64,000 nt of DNA from Bacteroidaceae bacterium (GCA_017965425.1 JAGCPY010000067.1:124001-188000); one strand, 5' to 3'; shown: positions 34,921 through 44,277, counted from the first letter of the stretch. Numbers and translations are program-made. The notes: generated by a model not told the origin, from the letters alone.

Positions 34921-36822
34921 TTAATAGTTCCAGTTATCATCTTCTCCCCATTCTTCACGCTGGATATCTCCGTCCTCAGGTTTTTCCAGAGTAGTGAAGG
35001 TTTGCTCTTCACTATAGGTGATGCCCTTCTCATTCTCTGCATAAGCTCGAACATAATATGTTGTTTCTGGTTTGAGCGATGAGGCGGTAGCCTGTAGGTT
35101 GCTGGCAGTTCCACAAGAGATAGAGGTGTTGCTAATAGTGGGATTGTGCTCAGTGGAATAGCAGAAACCTGAACGCTTGATAGTTCCATTACCCACAGAC
35201 GTGACTTTTGCTGTGAAAGTAGCTTTCTTGTAGGTCACATCGGTGACAGAAACCTCAGAGATTTCGGGCAACGTAATCACTTGTGTGGTCTGAAATTGCA
35301 CATCTTGTCCATAATACGTTTCACCAGTTTCTGTGACTACGTATGCACGGACATGGTAAGTTGTCTTTTCCGTGAGATTCGTGAGACGGACATTGAAGTT
35401 ATCAGATTCTTCGGTACTGGCAGAATGACTATGAGCTATGGTGGGATTCACAGAAGTGTTCCAACACACCCCACGCTCTGAAATAGTATTACCTCCCAAA
35501 TCGGTAATTCGTCCTCCGCAGGTGGCTTCATTATGAATGATGTTGGTCACAGAGTTGGTGGTGAGTTTGACCTCTGCCCTCTGAGTCGTAAATTGTACTA
35601 CATCACCATAACTCATTCCGTACTGGTTGTGCGCGTAGGCACATACATAATAAATTGTATTTGGCTTAAGTTTAGTCAAATTGGAAGAGAAACCACCAGT
35701 CTGCTTTGTCGCGCCTAATGAAGTATGGTCATAATCTATTGTTGGTTGCTTCACTGTGGCACTCCAGACATGACCGTGCTCTGTGATGCCAGAGTCATGT
35801 CCCAAAGCAAGGATGTTGCCAGCGACAACAGCAGTAGAAGATGTAATCTGAGTAGCAGCTCCAGTTTCCACATCTGGCTTTTGGGGCGTGGCTGTGGTGG
35901 TGAAGCGTTCTTCTCTACTGCTATAGACTGTACCTTCAGCGTTAGTTGCGTAGGCACGGACATAATAGGTGGTGTTGGGCGATAGGTTCGAGACGCCATA
36001 ACTGAATTGTGTCTTGGGTTCGTCTGTTTGACCCAAATCTTTGTGTTGTCCTTGTTGCAACGTAGGTTGCTGTTGCGTACTCCAGCAGAAACCGTGAGCC
36101 GTAACACGTGAACTGCCGATGCTTGTCAGGGTACCACCGAAGGTCGCTGCCACGTCGGTGATTCCGTCCACGCCGATAATGGCTACTTGCGGCAAAGAGG
36201 AGGTTGTACCGGAAACAGTTACCGTGAAACGAACGGTCTGGCTACCACCATCGTTAGATGTTACAACAAGCGTATTGGAATAAGTACCTTTGGTGAGAGA
36301 CTTACGATCAACGGTGACGATGACAGAAGCCGTTTTCCCAGCCAAAATGCTACCAGAAGCGGGAGTGCAACTCAGCCATGTAACATCTTCTGTCACTTGC
36401 CACGTCATGGTTGCTTGCCCCGTATTCTTGATGTCGAAACTAAGGTTGGTATCTGTGTCACCGAAGTCCAAAGTCAATGGACTTACCTCTAACGCTGAAC
36501 CTGCAGGACGGAGACTGAAGTCAAGATTGGATGTTTCATTGACCCGCACGGTCACACTTTTCTCATCGGGTTGATAGTCGGTCTTAGAGACTGATACTTT
36601 ATAGGTTCCCTGTTCAATATCTATAAATTGATAATGTCCATCGGCACCCGTGATGGTGGTCTTACCAGAAGGACTAAGGGCCACGCTGACACCTTGGAGG
36701 TTAGCGTTGGAGTTGGCATCTTTGACTAATCCTGTAATGTTTCCCGTTGTGGATACTGGATTTGGTGAACAGGCGGCAAATATACACGTCAGTAAAAAGG
36801 GAAAAAGCTTTCTCAATTTCAT
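34921..36822 (-). CDS. Lipoprotein with carboxypeptidase-regulatory domain and fibronectin-III-like repeats
   Basis: 633 residues, lipobox FAAC after a signal peptide. Residues ~28-105 form a CarboxypepD_reg domain (NITGLVKDANSNANLQGVSVAL...GHYQFIDIEQGTYKV). Residues ~110-205 are a BACON/ASPM-like beta domain (LEVSPLTLDFGDTDTNLSFDIKN). Then come four repeats of ~100 residues with the FN3-like pattern G-x-x-x-x-x-G-F/H-x-W-S ... L-x-P-N/E-T-T/I-Y-Y-V-R/C-A-Y-A ending FTT. A modular extracellular scaffold is likely. The gene is 12 bp upstream of the FISUMP lipoprotein and 15 bp downstream of the first operon gene, so co-transcription is nearly certain. Confidence 0.78.
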   Translation of the reverse strand: MKLRKLFPFLLTCIFAACSPNPVSTTGNITGLVKDANSNANLQGVSVALSPSGKTTITGADGHYQFIDIEQGTYKVSVSKTDYQPDEKSVTVRVNETSNLDFSLRPAGSALEVSPLTLDFGDTDTNLSFDIKNTGQATMTWQVTEDVTWLSCTPASGSILAGKTASVIVTVDRKSLTKGTYSNTLVVTSNDGGSQTVRFTVTVSGTTSSLPQVAIIGVDGITDVAATFGGTLTSIGSSRVTAHGFCWSTQQQPTLQQGQHKDLGQTDEPKTQFSYGVSNLSPNTTYYVRAYATNAEGTVYSSREERFTTTATPQKPDVETGAATQITSSTAVVAGNILALGHDSGITEHGHVWSATVKQPTIDYDHTSLGATKQTGGFSSNLTKLKPNTIYYVCAYAHNQYGMSYGDVVQFTTQRAEVKLTTNSVTNIIHNEATCGGRITDLGGNTISERGVCWNTSVNPTIAHSHSASTEESDNFNVRLTNLTEKTTYHVRAYVVTETGETYYGQDVQFQTTQVITLPEISEVSVTDVTYKKATFTAKVTSVGNGTIKRSGFCYSTEHNPTISNTSISCGTASNLQATASSLKPETTYYVRAYAENEKGITYSEEQTFTTLEKPEDGDIQREEWGEDDNWNY

Positions 36823-36837
36823 GTTATAGAAGAATGA

Positions 36838-37737
36838 TTATAGACTTATAGTGAATGTTGCACCCAAGTGAGTTCCTTCAGTGGTGAAAAAAGCGGTGGG
36901 GCTTATACCGAGGGTAGTGGATGGGGTTACCTTTATTCGGGTAGCACCAGGTGTGGTCGCGGCATCAATGACACTCCAGATGACAAGAGCTGCAGTAGCA
37001 CCGATGGCGACGTTGCGGCCGGTTTCCCAATCGTTGGATTTTTGGCTGTAATCACGGGCAAACTTCGGTTGTTCTATGATACGGGTCTGGTAGTAGCTAC
37101 GACGGTTCTCACAAAGTATGATGGCACCTGCTCCAAGGACGGCACCACCCAACATGCAGAAACCTTTTAACTTTTGGCCTTTGTACAATTGACCGGCACC
37201 AGGGATGATGGACATGATCGCCGGGGTTGCACCATAGCTTCGGGTGACCTCGAAACGGTCGAAGTTGGGGGTGCTATCACCTTTCTCTGAAACAGCAAAC
37301 AGAGCATAATACAGAATCTCCTGACGACCGTCGGAATGATTGACCGTTTCCCAATAGTCATCCACCAAGGCTGCATGGAAGACGTTGGTGCTGAAATCGT
37401 TCTTGAACGTCATGCGGAAATTCTCCTGCTCACGTCGTGTTCCATCACTACTATTGCTTTCCAACTCAGTGACAGCTTCACCCGAGATTTGGTTTCGCTT
37501 GCCGATATAGTCAGCCAAAGCGTTGGTGCACTTGTTCTTCGTTTGCTGCAAGTCACTTCCGTAAGTCTTGATGACTTTGAAATAATAGGTGGAATTGCTT
37601 CTTTGGTGATTGAGAACTTCTTCGCCCTTGCTCAGCCATTGCGGCTTTGAACCTGAGCTTCCTACGGCCGAAAATGGCATTAAGAAGATGAGTGCACAGA
37701 CAAGGATTCCTGCGCGGGACATGATACTTGCTTTCAT
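36838..37737 (-). CDS. Exported protein with DUF5683-like C-terminal membrane part, first gene of the surface operon
   Basis: 299 residues. A signal peptide (MKASIMSRAGILVCALIFLMPFSAVG; an alternative ATG is at 37722) is followed by a ~140-residue region with WLSKGEEVLNHQRSN and a helical section similar in layout to the 31860-32483 protein. The second half contains IMSIIPGAGQLYKGQKLKGFCMLGGAVLGAGAII, the typical motif of small proteins with 'pGaGQ-y-G' and paired hydrophobic helices (DUF5683 style). The last residues are beta-rich (GATFTISL). The function is unknown. A long leader with its own promoter precedes it, and four more genes follow in the same direction with short gaps. Confidence 0.65.
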   Translation of the reverse strand: MKASIMSRAGILVCALIFLMPFSAVGSSGSKPQWLSKGEEVLNHQRSNSTYYFKVIKTYGSDLQQTKNKCTNALADYIGKRNQISGEAVTELESNSSDGTRREQENFRMTFKNDFSTNVFHAALVDDYWETVNHSDGRQEILYYALFAVSEKGDSTPNFDRFEVTRSYGATPAIMSIIPGAGQLYKGQKLKGFCMLGGAVLGAGAIILCENRRSYYQTRIIEQPKFARDYSQKSNDWETGRNVAIGATAALVIWSVIDAATTPGATRIKVTPSTTLGISPTAFFTTEGTHLGATFTISL

Positions 37738-38243
37738 CTTGATTCTGTTTCAAGATGTCTGTGCTCTCCAACAGACTTGAAAAAAGGATGTTTGTTAAGG
37801 TTGGCGTATATACAAAAGAAGCGTGAGAGTCAGTACTGCTGCTCGTCTCACGTTCAGAAGCTCTGGCATTGCTTAGTAGTCGAGACAAGCAACGCCGAAG
37901 CCCACGCCGATATGCAAACGGCACCATGTCATTCATAACAAGTGCTTGGTATTACATACCCATGGACGTCATTGTTGCTTCGTTTTTGACTACTGTTTGT
38001 GGAACTGCCAGATTCCTGAACGTCAAGAACAAAGCGTCAAGTAACGCCTTTTCCATATATAGCGACTCTCTTCCCAACCATTACACATTAACATGTTAAC
38101 ACGTCAACTTGTATTGCCCGCTTTGGTCGGTTTCACCATCGCTGGCTTTACCGTCCTCTGCTCGGCGCAGGCTGTCTTGGTGATAGGGCATTACAGAACA
38201 CGTCTGTGACGTCAAATCAGGTCAAGACTTCAAGAGTCGTGGG
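37738..38243 (-). ncRNA. Long, probably structured 5' leader of the surface operon
   Basis: From the promoter at 38244-38251 to the first start codon there are about 500 nt without a convincing gene. On the minus strand several complementary segments can pair. TGCCC/GGGCA (38186-38190 with 38115-38119) encloses TCACC/GGTGA (38179-38183 with 38133-38137) and an inner CCTGC...GCAG hairpin. Further down, a 9-bp stem GCTTGTCTC/GAGACGAGC with one G-U pair lies near 37846-37894. It could be a cis-regulatory RNA or an independent small RNA. It does not match a riboswitch class I can name. Confidence 0.35.
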
Positions 38244-38251
38244 CAAAGGTA
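38244..38251 (-). promoter_or_regulatory. TAnnTTTG promoter of the surface operon
   Basis: Reads TACCTTTG on the minus strand, followed by CCCACG, about 507 nt upstream of the first start codon at 37737. Confidence 0.55.
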
Positions 38252-38429
38252 GAAAAAAGTTTTCGATAGGACGTAAAGAATTAGCATAAAAAATACAGAG
38301 AAAGGGTAATTTTGATGATTCTCCCTTGCTAAAGCGCTGGTAAAATGTTATGTGTTGTAAATAAAAGGTAGAAAAATGAAAAAGGGACCAGATGTCCGTG
38401 AAACCTTTTCAGATAAGGGCCTCATCTTT

Positions 38430-38662
38430 CCACCCTTATACCTGCCACATTTATGCCTCACGTTCCGAATTACTTTGACTTCTCATGCAGTTTCACCCAC
38501 AGGCAAACGTCTTGCTATCAGGTATCTGTACGTCAGGTCAGTGCTTTGCCGCCGACGCCCTTCAAACCCAATGTCACCATTGGCATCTTGTCGTTGGCTG
38601 TGAGCTCGCCGGTATTAGGCCGCTCTCGGGACTTGCACCCGTCAGAGTATGCCCATGTCGGA
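38430..38662 (-). other. Possible truncated group II intron remnant
   Basis: On the minus strand the stretch reads like the 5' ribozyme part of a bacterial group II intron: GACGGGTGCAAGTCCCG, then CCTAATACCGGCGAGCTC, GGCGTCGGCGGCAAAGC, and later TTTGCCTGTGGGTGAAAC and GTAATTCGGAACGTGAGGC. No maturase/reverse transcriptase gene and no domain V/VI could be found. The assignment rests on a remembered resemblance to Bacteroides introns and needs a covariance search. Overlapping plus-strand frames (38376-38692) appear to be shadows. Confidence 0.35.
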
Positions 38663-38665
38663 CGA

Positions 38666-38709
38666 ACGAAAAACAGGCTGCGCGGTGAATAACTTCACGG
38701 CGCAGCCTG
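38666..38709 (-). terminator. Strong terminator after secDF
   Basis: Arms CAGGCTGCGC and GCGCAGCCTG extend through a further G-T-G-A-A/T-T-C-A-C pairing. On the minus strand they are followed by TTTTTCG. It begins about 43 bp past the secDF stop codon. Confidence 0.8.
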
Positions 38710-38751
38710 CGTTAATGGATGTCGGGACGGTGTTCCCGAAATTGTTTAGGT

Positions 38752-41700
38752 TTATGCTTCAGCCTCTTCCTTAATGCGGCGTCCCATAACAAGGTATGCT
38801 GTGGGAGCGGCAATGAACATAGAAGTGATGGTTCCGATGATCACGCCCAGCATCATTGCGAAAGCGAAGCTACGGATGCTTGCACCACCGAAGGCGAAGA
38901 TGAACAACAGCACGATGAGCGTCGAGACAGACGTATTGATGGTACGCGTCAGGGTGGCATTCAGCGATTGGTTGAACAATTGCTGCTTGTCGCGCTTGGG
39001 ATAGAGGCCAAGGTTCTCACGGATACGGTCGAAGACAACCACCTTATCATTGATGGAGTAGCCGATACAGGTCAGCAGAGCACCGATGAACGTCTGGTCG
39101 ATTTCCAACGAGAAAGGCATCCAGCCCCAGCAGGCACTGTACATACCGAGGATGAAGATGGTATCGACAGCCAGGGCGGTGATGGCACCTACGGAGAATG
39201 CTACGTTGCGGAAACGAACGAGAATGTAAACGAAGATGACGATGAGGGCGAGGATGACGCTGATAATGGCACCACGTGTGATGTTCTCTGCAATAGAAGG
39301 TCCAACCTTCTGGGAGCTGATGATGGAGCCGCCTGCACGTTCATCGCGATTGATGAAATTGTCCACGGTGAGGTCAGCGCTGAGCTGACCGCCAGCCTTC
39401 AAAACATCGAATAGCTTCTGTTCTATCTCGGAGTCAACCTCGATGCCGTCCTCGTCGATGCGATAGTTGGTGCTGATGCGGACGGTCTTGCCTTCCGTAC
39501 CGAGGGCGATGACGCTGGTGTTCGACTCTGGGAAAGCTTCGGCGAACAACGGACGGATGCTTTCGGGTGAGACTTCTTTCTCGAAGAGAACCACGAAGTT
39601 GCGACCGCCTGTGAAGTCAATGGAGCGGGAGAAGCCGCGTCCGAACCAGAAGCCTACGGCCAGTACGACGATGACGCCGAAGATGATGAAGGAGCGCTTG
39701 TAGGCAGCCATGAAGTTGAAGCTGGTATTCTGGAGGAACTTACGGCTCAAGCTCGTGGTGAACGTGAGGTCAAGCCACTTGTCCTTGGACATCAAAGTGT
39801 CAAAGACTACACGCGTGAGATAAACAGCGGTAAAGAATGAGATGATGATACCGATGATGTAGGTCGTAGCGAAGCCACGGATGGGACCAGTACCAAAGTA
39901 GTAGAGGATGATACCTGTGAGGACACTGGTGACGTTGGAGTCGATGATAGCGCTGAAAGCATTCTTGTAACCAGCCTGCATGGCCTGACGAACAGCCTTT
40001 CCTGCACGCATCTCTTCCTTCGTGCGCTCGAAGATCAGCACGTTGGCATCGACAGCCATACCCAAGGTCAGCACCATACCTGCGATACCACTCATGGTCA
40101 GAGCGGCCTGGAAGCTGGTAAGGATTCCGAGGGTGAAGAAGAGGTTGAACAGCAGGGCGCAGTTGGCAACCATGCCAGGACGGAAGCCGTACATGGCGAC
40201 CATGTAGAGCATCAATGCGATGAAGGCGAGGATGATGGAGATGAAGCCCTGACGGATTGATTCCTGACCGAGGGTAGGACCTACGATTTCCTCGCTGACA
40301 ATGTTGGCAGGAGCCGGCATCTTACCAGACTTCAGCACGTTGGCTAAGTCGCGGGTATCCTCAGCAGTGAAGTTACCTGTGATCTGGGAGTTGCCACCAG
40401 TGATTTCGTTCTGCACGTTCGGCGCGCTATAAACAAGGTTGTCAAGCACGATGGCCACGGGACGGTGAACATTGGCCTTGGTCAAAGCTGCCCAACGACG
40501 GGCACCTTCGACGTTCATCTGCATGGAAACGCAGGGGCGGCTATTCTGGTCGTACTCGTCCTTGGCATCCGTGACGACATCACCTTCAAGCGGAGCACGT
40601 CCGTTGCGCTCAGTCACCTTGATGGCATAAAGTTCGAAGACCTCTTCGTTCTTATCAATGCCTTTGACACCCCAAAGAAGTTTCATGTCATCAGGCAGGA
40701 CGCTCTTGGCTTCAGGTGTCTGCAAGAGTTCGTCGATGGCAGCCATGTCACGTTTGTTGGCATAACCGACCACAGCACCATAGTTTTGGTTGATGACCTG
40801 CAGGCGTGCCAACAGGGGATGTGCCTTCAAAGCCTGCTCGTCGGTAACCGCAGCCTTCTCAGGCTTGTTGCTTTCACCCTTGGCAATGGCAGCAAGCGCG
40901 TCGTCAGCAGAGGGAGCGGCAACACTGTCTGTAGCCACTGGAGCTTCTTCGGATGCAGCAGGTTCCTCTGCCTCTTCCGCATTTTCCACACCTGCGGCAG
41001 CCAACTTGCTGTCGAGGGAGATGAGGAAAGGAGCAGCCTCGGTGGTGGTATAGGTCTCCCAGAACTCCAGATTGGCAGAACCTTGGAGGAGCTTACGGAC
41101 ACGTTCGGGTTCCTTGATGCCGGGGAGCTCGACCATGATGCGTCCTTCCTGTCCTTCCAGTGCCTGGATGTTAGGTTGAACGACACCGAAACGGTCGATA
41201 CGTGTACGAATGACATTGAAGGAGTTGTCGATGGCAGCTTTCACTTCGTCACGGAGAACGCGTTCCACCTCGCTGTCGGTGCTCTTCGTATTGACTTTTC
41301 CACGGAGTTGCTGGGTGGCGAAGAGTTCACAGAGTGAGCTGTTCGGAGCCAGCGCCTTATAGTCTTTGATAAACAGGGTAATGAAATCTCCCTGCCCCTC
41401 CTTGACCTGCTGAGTGGCTTGTGCAACAGCCTGATTGAAATTGGCATCCTCCTTGTGGTCGGCAAGTGCCTTGACGACCTCGGGCACGGACACTTCGAGG
41501 ATGACGTTCATACCACCCTTGAGGTCGAGGCCCAAACCGATACCCATCTCGCGGCATTCCTTGAGGGACCAAACGCCCAAGTAAACTGGCTCATTGAGCA
41601 ATGAGTCGAGATAGTGCTGTCCAGCTGCTTCGCCCTCGATGGCTGCAATCTTTTCGGCCTTGCTTTCATAGTGATTGGTCACGAATGAGAAGCTCAGATA

Positions 41701-41760
41701 GAAGATGCATACAAGGGCAAGCAGAACAGCGAAAACTTTAACGAAACCTTTGTTTTGCAT
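38752..41760 (-). CDS. secDF: Protein translocase subunit SecDF (fused)
   Basis: 1002 residues combining SecD and SecF, the proton-driven helpers of Sec export. The SecD half has the first membrane segment, the periplasmic head with GLDLKGGMNVILEVSV and GRIMVELPGIKEPERVRKLL, and the membrane core with GMAVDANVLIFERTKEEMRAGK. The SecF half starts near residue 665 and includes SIDFTGGRNFVVLFE and the matching IGYSINDKVVVFDRIRENL. An Ala/Glu/Pro-rich insert (~residues 268-315) lies in the SecD periplasmic domain, a common position for low-complexity expansion. The fused form is normal for Bacteroidetes. It has its own promoter and terminator. Confidence 0.96.
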   Translation of the reverse strand: MQNKGFVKVFAVLLALVCIFYLSFSFVTNHYESKAEKIAAIEGEAAGQHYLDSLLNEPVYLGVWSLKECREMGIGLGLDLKGGMNVILEVSVPEVVKALADHKEDANFNQAVAQATQQVKEGQGDFITLFIKDYKALAPNSSLCELFATQQLRGKVNTKSTDSEVERVLRDEVKAAIDNSFNVIRTRIDRFGVVQPNIQALEGQEGRIMVELPGIKEPERVRKLLQGSANLEFWETYTTTEAAPFLISLDSKLAAAGVENAEEAEEPAASEEAPVATDSVAAPSADDALAAIAKGESNKPEKAAVTDEQALKAHPLLARLQVINQNYGAVVGYANKRDMAAIDELLQTPEAKSVLPDDMKLLWGVKGIDKNEEVFELYAIKVTERNGRAPLEGDVVTDAKDEYDQNSRPCVSMQMNVEGARRWAALTKANVHRPVAIVLDNLVYSAPNVQNEITGGNSQITGNFTAEDTRDLANVLKSGKMPAPANIVSEEIVGPTLGQESIRQGFISIILAFIALMLYMVAMYGFRPGMVANCALLFNLFFTLGILTSFQAALTMSGIAGMVLTLGMAVDANVLIFERTKEEMRAGKAVRQAMQAGYKNAFSAIIDSNVTSVLTGIILYYFGTGPIRGFATTYIIGIIISFFTAVYLTRVVFDTLMSKDKWLDLTFTTSLSRKFLQNTSFNFMAAYKRSFIIFGVIVVLAVGFWFGRGFSRSIDFTGGRNFVVLFEKEVSPESIRPLFAEAFPESNTSVIALGTEGKTVRISTNYRIDEDGIEVDSEIEQKLFDVLKAGGQLSADLTVDNFINRDERAGGSIISSQKVGPSIAENITRGAIISVILALIVIFVYILVRFRNVAFSVGAITALAVDTIFILGMYSACWGWMPFSLEIDQTFIGALLTCIGYSINDKVVVFDRIRENLGLYPKRDKQQLFNQSLNATLTRTINTSVSTLIVLLFIFAFGGASIRSFAFAMMLGVIIGTITSMFIAAPTAYLVMGRRIKEEAEA

Positions 41761-41817
41761 TTTGTTTTTTTGTTATTGATAATTATTATTTTTTGACAAA
41801 TGAAGCCATTAAGCGCG

Positions 41818-41825
41818 CAAAGGTA
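41818..41825 (-). promoter_or_regulatory. TAnnTTTG promoter for secDF
   Basis: Reads TACCTTTG on the minus strand, followed by CGCGC; the leader is about 55 nt. Confidence 0.6.
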
Positions 41826-41899
41826 CGGTTTTTTTTGCATACAGACCTCCTTTGTGGAACATTTTTTTGTTTCTTGTGTGCTTTTTGGCCTGTTTTGAG

Positions 41900-43006
41900 C
41901 TATTTTCTTGCCAAATGGGTCATGATTGGGAAGTGATCGGAGGCAGAAACTGTACGATTGACCGTTGTGTGATAACTATACCAATGCTCGGGTGTGAAGA
42001 GGATGTGGTCGATGCGTATGGGGAAGCCCCGTTCATGGAAAGTGAAGCCCCATCCTGTGCCACTCTCTCTGTAGGCACTCTGCAAATTCTTCGTGAGTTC
42101 CCTGAGCGTATAAGACACGGGAGTGTCGTTGAAGTCGCCGCAAAGGATCAGAGGTCGTGGCAGCCAGTCGTTGATGATCCGCTGCAAGGTGTCCACCTGT
42201 TGCGCTCTCACGGGAGCCGCTTCGGCCAACATCCGAACGAGGGGACTGAGTTTCTGGCGCAGGGTGTCGCGCATATTGCTTTCATAAACGTTCTTCACGT
42301 CTGACCCTATGACGTCGCGATAGTTTTCCTTCACCGATTTTGTGAGGCGATTACTCTTCAGATGGCTGTTGATGAGTAGGATTGTATCTTGACTATCAAG
42401 CAGCCACGCACAGAAGCCCATCTCCTGGCTCCCGGGGAAGTCTATCTTCTCGGCTTTCAATATGGACAGGCGTGTATAGAGAGCAAGGCTCTTTTGTGTA
42501 TGGCGTTTGTAGCCACGTTTCTCCATGCGTGAGTTGACGTCAGATAGCTTGACGGTTCCTCCCCATGACTCTTGCAAGCAAATAATGTCGGCGTCGGAAG
42601 TGGTGATAAAATCAATAAGGGCCTGGCTCCCTTCCTTACCCATTTCATTATTATCGCCGAAGGACAACGTGTTATAAGAGAGGACCTTCAGCGTTTTTGT
42701 GCTGGCCGTGTCTGGCACATGCTGCATGAAACCAGGGTTAATAGGGCAATAGTCTCGGATGAAGCTGTAGCACACCAACGTACCGACCAAGGGCAGCCAG
42801 ACGCGTTTCACCTTGAAGATGAGCCAGAAGACGACAAACGCCACATTCATGAGCAAGAAAGCGGGAAAAAGCAAGGTCAGCAGGCTGAGCTTTGGGAAGG
42901 AAGCCGGGTTGAGATAGGTCACAAGACAACAGAACCACAGGAGCAGGATGGTGGCGATGTTAGCTCCCGTGAACAATTGTACGGCGATGGTCTTGAGGAT
43001 TTTCAC
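41900..43006 (-). CDS. Membrane-anchored endonuclease/exonuclease/phosphatase-fold protein
   Basis: 368 residues. Three hydrophobic helices fill the first ~100 residues (IATILLLWFCCLVTYL; LLTLLFPAFLLMNVAFVVFWLIF; VWLPLVGTLVCYSFI). The EEP catalytic domain follows: LKVLSYNTLSFG, DIICLQESW (metal-binding Glu), LLINSHLKSNRL, PLILCGDFNDTPVSYTLREL and the closing RIDHILFT...SDHFPI. This fold hydrolyses phosphodiesters in nucleic acids, lipids or sugar phosphates; the substrate cannot be read from sequence. It lies 26 bp after the rhomboid gene and is probably its operon partner, as often seen in Bacteroidetes. Confidence 0.87.
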   Translation of the reverse strand: MKILKTIAVQLFTGANIATILLLWFCCLVTYLNPASFPKLSLLTLLFPAFLLMNVAFVVFWLIFKVKRVWLPLVGTLVCYSFIRDYCPINPGFMQHVPDTASTKTLKVLSYNTLSFGDNNEMGKEGSQALIDFITTSDADIICLQESWGGTVKLSDVNSRMEKRGYKRHTQKSLALYTRLSILKAEKIDFPGSQEMGFCAWLLDSQDTILLINSHLKSNRLTKSVKENYRDVIGSDVKNVYESNMRDTLRQKLSPLVRMLAEAAPVRAQQVDTLQRIINDWLPRPLILCGDFNDTPVSYTLRELTKNLQSAYRESGTGWGFTFHERGFPIRIDHILFTPEHWYSYHTTVNRTVSASDHFPIMTHLARK

Positions 43007-43032
43007 AGCAAACTGTATGAATGTGCAACCGT

Positions 43033-44058
43033 TTAGCGTCCGCTGGCTTCAAAAAGCTTGCGTTTCTCTTCTGCGCTGAGGCTCTCATAGCCGCCCTGTT
43101 TGACTTTATCCAATATGCGGTCAATCTCCTCCTCACGTTGCTTGCGCTGGAGGTTCCACTGCATGTCATCTGCATGTTTGGCGCCGCCGGCATGGACTTC
43201 CACCTTGGGTTTCCGTGGCTTCTGCATCTTCGAGCAGAAGTTCTTCCACCATTGACGGAAGCGGACAGCCATCGAAGGTTTCTGCGATGTCGTGTTCGTG
43301 ACATCCTCATAGCGGGTATAATAGTTATCATAGCCGCCGAAGCCGCCATAGCCATTACCTCCGCCGCCACCAAAGAAGCGGCCGCTGCCCCCACCGGGAT
43401 GCTTGCGCCAGTACATGATCAGCGCAAAGCCGAAGAGCATACCGCCGAGGTGAGCCATGTGTGCAATGCCGTCGCCCGGATTGCTAAGAGCGCTCATCAG
43501 CTCGATAACAGCATAGCCGATGACGAACCACTTGGCTTTGATGGGAAATGGGATGGGAATGATGAACATGCGTTCCTCCGGGAATGTCATGCCGAAACTC
43601 AGAAGCACGCCATAGACAGCGCCAGAAGCGCCCACGGTCGTCCAGCGGTTCAAATAGGTTTCCATCGGTACCACCATGCCGTTGCCGATGTTGACGTTGT
43701 CATAAGCCGACAAGCCTTCGTAGATATAATGGATATACTGAACACCTTCTTGAATGAGTCCGGCACCGAGTCCGCAAACGATGTAATAGAACAAGAAGCG
43801 CTGCGACCCCATTACTTGCTCCATGATGCGCCCGAACATCCACACGGCAAACATGTTGAAGAAGATATGTTCCCAACCACCATGCACGAACATATAGGTG
43901 AACAACTGATGGAGACGAAAGTCTGAAGCCATGAAATAGTGGAGACCCAGCAAATCTTCGAAATCAATGCCATAACGTTCGGCTACGTATTTAGCCAGGA
44001 ACATCAGCAGGTTGATGATGATGAGGTTTTTTGTAACGGGGGGCATATTAAAATTCAT
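43033..44058 (-). CDS. Rhomboid family intramembrane serine protease
   Basis: 341 residues with about six membrane helices. The catalytic Ser is in GASGAVYG (Ser145) and the catalytic His in HMAHLGG (His203). The upstream HGGWEHIFFNMFAVWMFG segment is the conserved rhomboid loop. After the membrane domain there is a Gly-rich stretch (GRFFGGGGGNGYGGFGGYDNYY) and a Lys/Arg-rich cytoplasmic tail ending in KVKQGGYESLSAEEKRKLFEASGR, typical of Bacteroidetes rhomboids. It should cleave membrane proteins within the bilayer. It is divergent from the HU gene, with a promoter box at 44090. Confidence 0.93.
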   Translation of the reverse strand: MNFNMPPVTKNLIIINLLMFLAKYVAERYGIDFEDLLGLHYFMASDFRLHQLFTYMFVHGGWEHIFFNMFAVWMFGRIMEQVMGSQRFLFYYIVCGLGAGLIQEGVQYIHYIYEGLSAYDNVNIGNGMVVPMETYLNRWTTVGASGAVYGVLLSFGMTFPEERMFIIPIPFPIKAKWFVIGYAVIELMSALSNPGDGIAHMAHLGGMLFGFALIMYWRKHPGGGSGRFFGGGGGNGYGGFGGYDNYYTRYEDVTNTTSQKPSMAVRFRQWWKNFCSKMQKPRKPKVEVHAGGAKHADDMQWNLQRKQREEEIDRILDKVKQGGYESLSAEEKRKLFEASGR

Positions 44059-44089
44059 ACGAAAGAGTCCTTTTCTTTGATTGAGCGCG

Positions 44090-44097
44090 CAAAAGTA
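44090..44097 (-). promoter_or_regulatory. TAnnTTTG promoter for the rhomboid gene
   Basis: Reads TACTTTTG on the minus strand, followed by CGCGC; about 31 nt upstream of the ATG at 44058. Confidence 0.6.
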
Positions 44098-44192
44098 GGC
44101 ATTTTCGCTGGCAAAAACGGCTAAAATCCATTAAAATTACGTCAAAGCGTGTGATTTTTTTCTAAAAACTTTGAGCGAACTATAAGATTGGC

Positions 44193-44200
44193 TATATTTG
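44193..44200 (+). promoter_or_regulatory. TAnnTTTG promoter for HU
   Basis: TATATTTG followed by TCGCAC; it leaves a leader of about 70 nt before the ATG at 44278. Confidence 0.6.
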
Positions 44201-44277
44201 TCGCACGAATTGACATGATTCACGTGTTTTTAAGACAAAAGACAACCCGTTTTTTCACCTTTTTAAATTTAGTTTTT

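Noticed and set aside
37553..37936. A 127-codon minus-strand frame at the start of the surface operon
   Set aside because: It overlaps the signal-peptide end of the 36838-37737 gene in another frame, and its composition (Ser/Arg-rich) does not look like a folded protein.
38376..38692. Several short plus-strand frames between the leader and secDF
   Set aside because: Three overlapping frames of similar length in different phases with no start signal; the sequence is better explained as an RNA-like remnant on the other strand plus the secDF terminator.
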